A stretch of 64,000 nt of DNA from positions 2,049,001 to 2,113,000 of the forward strand of contig NZ_AP027266.1 in NCBI RefSeq assembly GCF_036322625.1, in the 5' to 3' direction. Position numbers and translations under genes: made by a program. This DNA is from Roseicyclus marinus. Its GTDB lineage: Bacteria; Pseudomonadota; Alphaproteobacteria; Rhodobacterales; Rhodobacteraceae. How positions within the stretch are numbered: the first letter of the stretch is position 1; every line of letters starts with the position of its first letter. This document shows positions 34,558 through 44,545 of the stretch, one piece after another. Under the pieces are notes generated by a model. That model was not told the origin of the DNA. It made no database searches and saw only the letters and a list, made by a program, of their open reading frames with translations.

Positions 34558-35454
34558 TTATGCCGCCCGCGAAATCCCCAACCGCGCCCGCAGACTTGCA
34601 GGCAACATCCGCGCACAGGTCACACGCGGCGCGGGGTTTTCGACGATCCCCCGCTCCTCCCCATACAGCGCGACATATTCCGCGTAATTGTCGAACACCC
34701 GCCGCCCGGCATAGTCGATATAGGTCTCGGCAGGCGTGCCTTCGGCAAGGATGATGTCATGGGCTTCGGTCTCGACGTGGTAGACGGTGACACGCTCGGG
34801 CAGACCGCGGACTTCGCTGATGGTGGTGCCGTTCACCAGCGCGCCCGCGTTGACCAGCAGCCCGTCGATCACCAGCGCATGATCCGCCGTCACGGTCAGG
34901 TCGCGCAGGGGCAGGCCAGCGCCCAAGGCCCCTGCCGTGACGCGGACCAGCCGGACGCGCTGGAACATCGGCGCAAGCGTCTGGCGGCCCAGCCATTTGA
35001 CAGGCACCGCGCGGCCGTCCGCCGTCAGCACGAGGTCGCCGATGGCCAGCGCCTCGACCGCCGCCTCGCCCGCATCCGTCGCGATCAGCGTGCCGGGGGC
35101 GAAGCACAGTGGAAAGGCAACCGCGTTATCCTCGTAGATCGTGGTTGCTCCGTTGTTCGGAAACACCGTCGCCAGATCCGCCACCACGGTATCGTAGGGA
35201 ATGAAGTAGTTGCCGTTGAAGTCGTTTCTGAAGATCGGATATCTCGTGCCGTCAGGTGCTTCCCACAGGAACCCCGTGAACGGATTCAGGGTAAAGGCGA
35301 AATAATCCGTGGCGACGTCCCAATTCCCGTCCTCGTTCGCATCCACGACATCGAAGTCTCTGACCTCGACATTGAACGAACTCCACCTCAGCTCTCCGCC
35401 GCTGACGGTTCCACTGAAAAAAAGGAAGGCATCAACGGGATAAAGGTTCGGCAT
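34558..35454 (-). CDS. Hint-domain protein B
   Basis: A 298-residue paralog of the neighbouring Hint protein. The N-terminal ~130 residues differ completely (F-F-S-G-T-V-S-G-G-E-L-R-W-S-S-F, a beta-rich secreted-type domain). The Hint part C-F-A-P-G-T-L-I-A-T-D-A-G-E, L-V-L-T-A-D-G and T-A-D-H-A-L-V-I matches family consensus even better than copy A. The C-terminal 45 residues differ from copy A at only one position. So the variable domain sits before a constant Hint and tail. Function unknown; an N-terminal domain-swapped secreted family is inferred. Confidence 0.75.
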   Translation of the reverse strand: MPNLYPVDAFLFFSGTVSGGELRWSSFNVEVRDFDVVDANEDGNWDVATDYFAFTLNPFTGFLWEAPDGTRYPIFRNDFNGNYFIPYDTVVADLATVFPNNGATTIYEDNAVAFPLCFAPGTLIATDAGEAAVEALAIGDLVLTADGRAVPVKWLGRQTLAPMFQRVRLVRVTAGALGAGLPLRDLTVTADHALVIDGLLVNAGALVNGTTISEVRGLPERVTVYHVETEAHDIILAEGTPAETYIDYAGRRVFDNYAEYVALYGEERGIVENPAPRVTCARMLPASLRARLGISRAA

Positions 35455-35650
35455 GCAAGTCCGGATCCATGTCGTTACGAGCTACACATCGCCGTGCCCC
35501 TGCGGCGCGGCAGGTCGGCCCACACATGGCCCCCCGAGGGTCAGCTAGGGGCCAGCCAAAAGACAAATCAAGAAAAATCTTGGCGCTCGGGCACAGGCAC
35601 CTCCGGGCCGCCGACCGACGACGGCAGACCCGCCCCCCGCGCAGGACAAA

Positions 35651-35668
35651 GGGCGCCCGAAGGCGCCC
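35651..35668 (-). terminator. Intrinsic terminator of acnA
   Basis: On the minus strand GGGCGCC-TTCG-GGCGCCC is followed by TTTG, 26 bases after the acnA stop. UUCG is a very stable tetraloop. The stem is the same as that after Hint gene B. Confidence 0.7.
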
Positions 35669-35693
35669 TTTCCAAACCGCCTCGCAGGCCCGA

Positions 35694-38393
<2,700 letters not shown>

Positions 38394-38497
38394 GAAAGCC
38401 TCCCTTCATCCGGACATGTGGGGGTCGTCTGTCTGGCGTGGCGATGCCACCGGATCGCCTGTCGATCAAGGGCAAAGCACGTTGCTGCGACATTATT

Positions 38498-38513
38498 GTA
38501 TGCGATTGCATAC
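38498..38513. promoter_or_regulatory. Palindrome upstream of acnA
   Basis: GTATGC, four bases and GCATAC form a perfect inverted repeat about 105 bases upstream of acnA and 239 bases before the methyltransferase gene. It resembles the T-N-GTATAC type sites of GntR-family regulators in general shape. The rest of the 358-base gene-free interval 38394-38751 shows no gene; it should hold both divergent promoters. Confidence 0.4.
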
Positions 38514-38751
38514 CGCAAGGGGTCAGATGGGGGTTTTCGGGGGCGGATCGCCCTGCCCCGGAAATGCCGCAATCGCGTGCTTCGATCAAGAACCAGACCC
38601 GGCGAACCGGGCGACCCGAGGCAGTTCACCACGCAGGATCACGATTGATGGCGCGTTTCGCCGCACTTACCCCAAGCCCCCGCTGTAAAGACTTCGTTAA
38701 CCCTCCGACCGCTAGGACAGGCGCGACAGGCCGAACCGGACGGGGGCGCGC

Positions 38752-40380
38752 ATGAACCACCTGCATTATGGCGACAATCTCGCGGTCCTGCGCAACGCGA
38801 TTGCAGATGCCTCGGTCGATCTCGTCTATCTCGATCCGCCCTTCAACTCGAACGCCTCCTACAATGTCCTGTTCAAAGGGCCATCAGGCAGCGAAAGCAC
38901 CGCCCAGATCGAGGCCTTCGACGACACATGGCATTGGACCGACGCCGCCGAGGAAGCCTTTGGCGACGTGCTGCGCTCGGGCAATGGCGCGGCGGCGGAG
39001 ATGCTGCGCGCGATGCGCTCCTTTCTGGGCGAAAACGACATGATGGCCTATCTGGCCATGATGGCGGTGCGGCTTCTGGAATTGCACCGGGTCTTGAAGC
39101 CCACCGGGTCGCTCTACCTGCACTGCGATCCGACGGCGAGCCATTACCTGAAGATCCTGCTGGATGCGGTGTTTGGGCCCAAGAGTTTTCGGACCGAGAT
39201 CAGTTGGCGAAGGCAAAGCGCACACAACGACGCTGCACAAGGAAGGAAGCAGCCTGGGAATGTAAGAGACATCATCTTTTTTTATTCAAAATCAAATGAT
39301 TGGACATGGAACTGGCAGTATACAGACTATGATGAGTCGTACGTTGAAAAGCATTATCGGCATATTGAAGCCGGGACAGGTCGCAGATATCGCCTCGGTG
39401 ATATAACTGCTCCGGGAGGAGCAGACCCCAAGAAGCGTAACCCTTTTTATGAATTTTTGGGCGTAAAGCGCTATTGGAGATATTCCGAGGAGCGCATGAA
39501 AGAATTATTTGTAGAAGGCCGCATAATTCAGACTGCTCCAGGCAGGGTCCCGCAATACAAAAGATATTTGGACGAAATGAAGGGCGTCGCGATTCAAAAC
39601 GACTGGACAGATATTCTTCCACTCCATGCGGCTCATGCTGAGAAACTCGACTACCCCACCCAGAAACCCGTCGCCCTCCTCGAACGCATCCTCTCCGCCT
39701 CCTCCAATCCCGGCGATATCGTCCTCGATCCCTTCTGCGGCTGTGGCACCACTGTCCATGCCGCCCAGAAACTCGGGCGCAACTGGATCGGCATCGACGT
39801 CACCCACCTTGCCATCGGCCTCATCGAAAAACGCCTGCGCGATGCCTTTCCGGATGTCGCCTTCACCATCCACGGCGTCCCGCAGGACATCGCGGGCGCG
39901 CGCGACCTCGCCAACCGGGGCCGGACCGACAAGAAATACTATTTCGAATTCGAGAAATGGGCGCTCTCGCTCATCAACGCCCAACCCGGCAACCTCGGCA
40001 AACGCGGCGCGGATCGCGGCATCGACGGCAACATCTATTTCGGCAAGACCAGCCGCGCCATCGTCTCGGTCAAGGCGGGCGACAACGTGGGCGTGTCCAT
40101 GATCCGCGATCTCGTCGGCACGATCCAACGCGAGAAGGCCGAAATCGGCGTCTTCCTCACCCTCACGCCCCCCACCAAACCCATGGTGGCCGAGGCGGCG
40201 GCAGCAGGCCAATACGAGGAAGACGGGTTCGCCCCCGTCCCCCGTCTCCAGATCGTCACCATCGAAGAGGCGTTGCAGCTCCGCGACCGCGCCGTCCGCC
40301 TCCCCGCCCGGCGCGACGACACCTTCAAACGCGCCGCCCGCGAAAAGGATGGTAAGGCGCAGGGCCAGCTCGACCTGTGA
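38752..40380 (+). CDS. DNA methyltransferase fused to an Mrr-like nuclease domain
   Basis: A 542-residue protein. D-P-P-F at residues 28-31 is the catalytic motif IV of amino-methyltransferases and D-P-F-C-G-C-G-T-T (~326) is motif I, an order typical of beta-class N4-C/N6-A enzymes. Between them (about residues 150-300, bases 39200-39640) base composition drops to AT-rich, as expected for a swapped target-recognition domain. The C-terminal ~130 residues include G-A-D-R-G-I-D-G (~420) and I-V-S-V-K-A-G, resembling the Mrr-type PD-D/ExK fold with S in place of E/Q. No separate restriction gene adjoins. It could be a one-protein restriction-modification enzyme or an orphan methylase. Confidence 0.7.
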   Translation: MNHLHYGDNLAVLRNAIADASVDLVYLDPPFNSNASYNVLFKGPSGSESTAQIEAFDDTWHWTDAAEEAFGDVLRSGNGAAAEMLRAMRSFLGENDMMAYLAMMAVRLLELHRVLKPTGSLYLHCDPTASHYLKILLDAVFGPKSFRTEISWRRQSAHNDAAQGRKQPGNVRDIIFFYSKSNDWTWNWQYTDYDESYVEKHYRHIEAGTGRRYRLGDITAPGGADPKKRNPFYEFLGVKRYWRYSEERMKELFVEGRIIQTAPGRVPQYKRYLDEMKGVAIQNDWTDILPLHAAHAEKLDYPTQKPVALLERILSASSNPGDIVLDPFCGCGTTVHAAQKLGRNWIGIDVTHLAIGLIEKRLRDAFPDVAFTIHGVPQDIAGARDLANRGRTDKKYYFEFEKWALSLINAQPGNLGKRGADRGIDGNIYFGKTSRAIVSVKAGDNVGVSMIRDLVGTIQREKAEIGVFLTLTPPTKPMVAEAAAAGQYEEDGFAPVPRLQIVTIEEALQLRDRAVRLPARRDDTFKRAAREKDGKAQGQLDL

Positions 40381-40496
40381 GGGGGCGGAGGTGCCGGACC
40401 AAGCCAGTGACGTTTGACCTCAAGTGCCCCCCCGATGCCCCCTCCTGACCCAAGCCGCGCTCGGGATGCAAACAGGGCGTTAACCGGGCGCCATGA

Positions 40497-40578
40497 CGTC
40501 AACACTTCGTTCGGAGTTTTCCCGCGCCCTTAACCTTCCGTCAACAAAGACCCCCGTTCCGGAAAGTTTTCGTCAACA
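40497..40578. repeat. Three CGTCAACA copies in a 302-base gene-free stretch
   Basis: CGTCAACA occurs at 40497-40504, 40539-40546 and 40571-40578. The stretch 40381-40682 between the methyltransferase and the YebC gene (convergent) contains no gene. Meaning unknown; they may be chance words in a low-constraint region. Confidence 0.25.
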
Positions 40579-40604
40579 CACCTTAACGCACCGACCCTGC
40601 GTAG

Positions 40605-40624
40605 GGTGCGCCTTCAGGCGCACC
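40605..40624. repeat. Perfect 8-bp hairpin downstream of the YebC gene
   Basis: GGTGCGCC-TTCA-GGCGCACC is a perfect stem with a tetraloop, 59 bases past the minus-strand YebC gene stop. No T run follows on either strand, so it may be a Rho-assisted or bidirectional terminator stem. A second, weaker TGCGCC/GGCGCA pair follows at about 40650-40670. Confidence 0.4.
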
Positions 40625-40682
40625 ATCCCGCACCCTCCGGCCCCCTATCGGATGCGCCCGTGACGGCGCACCAGCCACCCCC

Positions 40683-41444
40683 TCACAACTGCGCCATCAC
40701 CTCGTCCGATATCTCGAAATTCGCCGTGACGTTCTGCACGTCATCGTCGTCTTCCAGCGCCTCGATCAGCTTCATCAGCTTCTGCGCATCCTCCAGACCC
40801 AGCTCGGTCGTGGTGCTGGGCCGCCAGACGAACTTGGCCGAAAGGCTCTCGCCCAGCGCCTCTTCCAGCGCGTTGGACACTTCGCTCAGATCCGTATCCG
40901 CGCACCAGATGATGTGGGAACCGGGATCTTCGTCGCCATCCCCTTGATTTGTCTCGACATCCTCGGCGCCCGCTTCGATCGCGGCCATCATCACCGTATC
41001 GGCATCCCCGGCCGACAAGGGATAGCTCACCTGCCCCTTGCGCTCGAACATGAACGCGACCGAGCCCGTCTCGCCCAGGTTCCCACCATGCTTGGCAAAG
41101 AGCGAGCGCACGCTCGATGCGGTGCGGTTGCGGTTGTCGGTCATCGCCTCGACAATCACCGCCACGCCGTTCGGGCCATAGCCCTCGTAGCGGATTTCTT
41201 CATAGTTTTCAGCGTCCCCGCCGACCGCCTTCTTGATCGCGCGCTCGATCACGTCCTTGGGAACCGAGTTCGATTTCGCTTCCTTCACGGCCAGACGCAG
41301 GCGCGGGTTCTTGTCGGGATCGGGGTCGCCCATCTTGGCCGCGACCGTGATTTCCTTGGACAATTTGGAGAAAACCTTGGCGCGGATCTTGTCCTGCTTG
41401 CCCTTGCGGTGCTGGATATTCGCCCATTTGGAATGGCCTGCCAT
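40683..41444 (-). CDS. YebC/PmpR family protein
   Basis: A 253-residue member with the unmistakable N-terminus [13 protein letters not shown] and the middle [10 protein letters not shown]. The acidic C-terminal part ends D-E-V-M-A-Q-L. YebC proteins were long annotated as transcription regulators and are now also linked to translation of difficult motifs such as polyproline. It is a few residues longer than usual owing to an acidic G-D-G-D-E-D insert. Single gene, convergent with the methyltransferase. Confidence 0.9.
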   Translation of the reverse strand: MAGHSKWANIQHRKGKQDKIRAKVFSKLSKEITVAAKMGDPDPDKNPRLRLAVKEAKSNSVPKDVIERAIKKAVGGDAENYEEIRYEGYGPNGVAVIVEAMTDNRNRTASSVRSLFAKHGGNLGETGSVAFMFERKGQVSYPLSAGDADTVMMAAIEAGAEDVETNQGDGDEDPGSHIIWCADTDLSEVSNALEEALGESLSAKFVWRPSTTTELGLEDAQKLMKLIEALEDDDDVQNVTANFEISDEVMAQL

Positions 41445-41594
41445 GGCGTCCTCTAGATGCTGTGTGATCCTGATCGGGCGCTCCTTACTCCATCGCGCGC
41501 GCCATGGGCAATGCCCCGCCTTGCGCGTTCCTGCCGCCGCATCACTCCCGACACCGCTTCCCCTAGCGCGATCAATCCTTTACCGCTGCTGGCC

Positions 41595-42218
41595 ATGATT
41601 ACCTTGCGCGTCACCGATCTTGCCTGCGCCCGTGGCCCCGCCCAGATCCTGTCGGGCGTCACCTTCGCGGTGGCTGCAGGTCAGGCGCTGATCCTGCGCG
41701 GCCCGAATGGCGCCGGAAAAACCACGCTATTGCGCACACTTGCGGGCCTCACCCCGCCCTTGGCCGGCCGGATCGACGCCGATCCCGACGCCATCGCCTA
41801 TGCCTCCCACGCCGATGGGCTCAAGGCGCAGATGAGCGTCCTCGAGAACCTGCAATTCTGGGCCTCCGTCTTCGGCACCCGCGATCCCGCGCCCGCCATC
41901 GCGGCCTTTCACCTCGAACCCCTGCTCGACCGCCGCGCGGGCGAAATGTCGGCGGGCCAGAAACGCCGCCTGTCGCTGGCCCGCCTTCTGGTGACGGGCC
42001 GCCCGATCTGGTGCCTGGACGAGCCGACCGTCTCGCTCGATGCCGAAAACGTCGCCCGCTTTGCTGCCGCCGTCACCGCCCATCTGGAACAGGGCGGCAG
42101 CGCGGTCATCGCCACCCATATCGACCTCGGCCTGCCGCAGGCCGAAACGCTCGACATCACGCCCTTCGTCGCCAAACGCATCCGCACCGACGATCCGTTT
42201 GCGGAGCGTCTGGCATGA
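41595..42218 (+). CDS. ccmA: Haem exporter ATP-binding protein CcmA
   Basis: A 207-residue ABC ATPase. Walker A G-P-N-G-A-G-K-T is at ~36-43, the signature M-S-A-G-Q-K-R-R at ~119-126, and Walker B ends L-D-E-P. It has the short CcmA length. With CcmB and CcmC it acts in cytochrome c maturation, releasing haem-loaded CcmE. ATG 41595 begins the conserved first strand; the frame is open upstream but non-conserved. It overlaps ccmB by four bases (ATGA). Confidence 0.9.
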   Translation: MITLRVTDLACARGPAQILSGVTFAVAAGQALILRGPNGAGKTTLLRTLAGLTPPLAGRIDADPDAIAYASHADGLKAQMSVLENLQFWASVFGTRDPAPAIAAFHLEPLLDRRAGEMSAGQKRRLSLARLLVTGRPIWCLDEPTVSLDAENVARFAAAVTAHLEQGGSAVIATHIDLGLPQAETLDITPFVAKRIRTDDPFAERLA

Positions 42219-42871
42219 TCGGCCTGTTGAAACGCGACCTGACCCTTGCCATCCGCGCCGGTGGCGGCTTTGGCCTGTCCCTGGCATTTTTCCTGATATT
42301 CACGACACTTGTCCCCTTCGGCGTCGGCCCCGAAACGCAAATCCTTGCCGATATCGCGCCGGGTATCTTGTGGCTTGGCGCGCTTCTGGCCTGTCTCCTG
42401 TCGCTCGACCGGATCTTCCAGCTTGATTGGGAGGACGGCACGCTCGACCTGATCGCCACCTCGCCCGTCCCCCTCGAAGGGCTCGCCGCGATGAAAGCGC
42501 TGGCGCATTGGATCACCACGGGCCTGCCGCTGGTCGCAGCCGCCCCCGTGCTCGGCCTGTTGCTGAACCTGCCCGGCCCCGCCTATCCCTGGCTGGTCGC
42601 GGCGCTGGCTCTCGGCACGCCCGCGCTGTCGGCCATCGGCACCTTCGGCGCGGCGCTGACCGTGGGGATCAAGCGTGGCGGGCTCCTGTTGTCGCTCCTG
42701 GTCCTGCCGCTCTACATGCCGACGCTCATTTTCGGGGCGCTCTGCGTGACGCGCGGGGCCGATGGGCTCGACGCCATGACCCCCCTGATTCTCATGGGCG
42801 GCATCACGCTGGGCAGCCTTGCGATCCTGCCCTTTGCCGCCGCTGCCGCCCTCCGCGTCAATCTGCGCTAG
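42215..42871 (+). CDS. ccmB: Haem exporter membrane protein CcmB
   Basis: A 218-residue integral membrane protein with six hydrophobic segments. L-L-K-R-D-L at the N-terminus and D-W-E-D-G-T-L-D-L after the second segment are typical CcmB features, as is [10 protein letters not shown]. It is translationally coupled to ccmA. It forms the membrane part of the CcmAB complex in the inner membrane. Confidence 0.9.
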   Translation: MIGLLKRDLTLAIRAGGGFGLSLAFFLIFTTLVPFGVGPETQILADIAPGILWLGALLACLLSLDRIFQLDWEDGTLDLIATSPVPLEGLAAMKALAHWITTGLPLVAAAPVLGLLLNLPGPAYPWLVAALALGTPALSAIGTFGAALTVGIKRGGLLLSLLVLPLYMPTLIFGALCVTRGADGLDAMTPLILMGGITLGSLAILPFAAAAALRVNLR

Positions 42872-42927
42872 CCCCGCGCCGTGTTGCCCCATTGTGAGCG
42901 CAATCAGCCCTGTCTAAGTTCCGCGCC

Positions 42928-43659
42928 ATGGCTTCGATCTGGGAATACGCGAACCCGCGCAAATTCATGGCGACCTCCGCCTTTCTCCTGCCCTGGACGG
43001 CGGGGATCGCGGCGCTTTGCCTTGTCACGGGCCTTGTCTGGGGCTTTTTCTTCACGCCCGACGATTTCCGGCAGGGATCGACGGTCAAGATCATCTATGT
43101 CCACGTGCCCTCGGCCATCATGGCGATCAACGCCTGGCTGATGATGCTGGTGGCCTCGCTGATCTGGGTCATCCGCCGCCACCATGTGAGCGCGCTCGCG
43201 GCCAAGGCCGCAGCGCCCGTGGGCATGGTCTTCACCCTGATCGCACTGGCCACCGGCGCGCTTTGGGGCCAGCCCATGTGGGGGACATGGTGGGAATGGG
43301 ATCCGCGCCTGACCTCGTTCCTGATCCTGTTTCTCTTCTATCTCGGCTACATGGCTTTGTGGGAAGCGATCGACAATCCCGACAGCGCGGCCGATCTGAC
43401 GGCGGTCCTGTGCCTTGTCGGGTCGGTTTTCGCGATCATCTCGCGCTATGCGCTTTTGTTCTGGAACCAGGGCCTGCACCAGGGCGCGACGCTGTCGCTT
43501 GACCGTGAGCAGAACATTTCCAACGTCTTCTGGTATCCGCTCGTGATCACGTTGGCGGGTTTCGGCTTTCTCTTCATCGCGCTCGTGCTCTACCGCACCC
43601 AGACGGAAATCCGCGCCCGCCGCCTCAAGGCGCTGATCGCGCAGGAAAGGATGGCCTGA
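42928..43659 (+). CDS. ccmC: Haem handling protein CcmC
   Basis: A 243-residue membrane protein with six hydrophobic segments and the haem-handling tryptophan-rich motif W-G-T-W-W-E-W-D-P-R-L-T (~118-129). The flanking histidines lie in Y-V-H-V-P (~58) and G-L-H-Q-G. CcmC presents haem to CcmE. It lies 56 bases after ccmB and two bases before ccmD. Confidence 0.93.
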   Translation: MASIWEYANPRKFMATSAFLLPWTAGIAALCLVTGLVWGFFFTPDDFRQGSTVKIIYVHVPSAIMAINAWLMMLVASLIWVIRRHHVSALAAKAAAPVGMVFTLIALATGALWGQPMWGTWWEWDPRLTSFLILFLFYLGYMALWEAIDNPDSAADLTAVLCLVGSVFAIISRYALLFWNQGLHQGATLSLDREQNISNVFWYPLVITLAGFGFLFIALVLYRTQTEIRARRLKALIAQERMA

Positions 43660-43661
43660 TC

Positions 43662-43817
43662 ATGCCCGATCTCGGCACTTACGCCCTTCCCGTCCTGTCC
43701 TCCTATGCCGTGTCGCTGGGACTGCTTGTCGCGCTCATCGTCGCGTCGGTGTGGAAAGCACGCCGGGTCCGCGCCCGGCTTGAAGGCGTCGAGAACCGCC
43801 GGGGCCGCAGCGCATGA
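43662..43817 (+). CDS. ccmD: Haem exporter small subunit CcmD
   Basis: A 51-residue protein with a single hydrophobic helix (residues ~8-28) followed by a basic R-R-V-R-A-R tail, matching the size and layout of CcmD. It starts two bases after the ccmC stop, and its own stop overlaps the ccmG start (ATGA). CcmD helps release haem-CcmE from CcmABC. Confidence 0.88.
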   Translation: MPDLGTYALPVLSSYAVSLGLLVALIVASVWKARRVRARLEGVENRRGRSA

Positions 43818-44410
43818 AGATGAACTGGCTGATGGTGCTGCCCGTGGTGCTGACCATGGGGTTTTTCGGTGTCGCGGGCTATCAGTTGATGAACAACCAG
43901 AACGCCCTGCAACAGGGCGTCGACACACAGGCCCTGCCCTCTGCCCAACAGGGGCGCGCGGCCCCGGGCCTCGACCTGCAACCCTTGGGCCAGACGCCGC
44001 TGCTCACCCGCGAGGCACTTCAGGGCAATGGCCTTGTCATGGTGAATTTCTTCGCCTCCTGGTGCCCGCCCTGCCGCGCCGAACATCCCGTCCTGACCGC
44101 GCTGGCCGAAGCGGGTGTGCCGCTTTACGGCGTGAATTACCGCGACCGGATCGATCAGGCGCTGGGGTTCCTTGACGAGCTGGGCAATCCCTATGACGCC
44201 ATCGGGCGCGACGAACAGGCCCGCAACGGGGCTGATTGGGGCGTGGTGGCCATGCCCGAAACCTTCTTCATCGACGACACGGGCACGGTCGTCCTGCATT
44301 TCCGCGGTCCCGTGACCGAACGCTCGATCCGCACCCAGATCCGCCCCGCGCTCGAGGCGGCGGGCCACGATCTTCCCCGCCTGCCGGGTGAGGATGCGAC
44401 CGGCGGTTAA
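43814..44410 (+). CDS. ccmG: Periplasmic thiol:disulfide oxidoreductase CcmG/DsbE
   Basis: A 198-residue protein with an N-terminal membrane anchor (residues 5-24) and a thioredoxin domain whose active site is W-C-P-P-C (~79-83). G-V-V-A-M-P-E-T-F-F-I later is the cis-proline region typical of CcmG. It reduces apocytochrome c cysteines before haem attachment. It is the last gene of the ccmABCDG unit; ccmE, ccmF and ccmH are not in the window. Confidence 0.92.
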   Translation: MKMNWLMVLPVVLTMGFFGVAGYQLMNNQNALQQGVDTQALPSAQQGRAAPGLDLQPLGQTPLLTREALQGNGLVMVNFFASWCPPCRAEHPVLTALAEAGVPLYGVNYRDRIDQALGFLDELGNPYDAIGRDEQARNGADWGVVAMPETFFIDDTGTVVLHFRGPVTERSIRTQIRPALEAAGHDLPRLPGEDATGG

Positions 44411-44545
44411 GCCGCGCACCATCTGCCACAACATCTTGCAACACCGCGTCCATGGCGGAGTGTTCGCACTGGCCAAGCCCCGGATTTTTCCCTAGGCTCC
44501 CCCCGTGGTCGCAAGGCTACCCGCAAGCCACCTTGGGGAAGGCGG

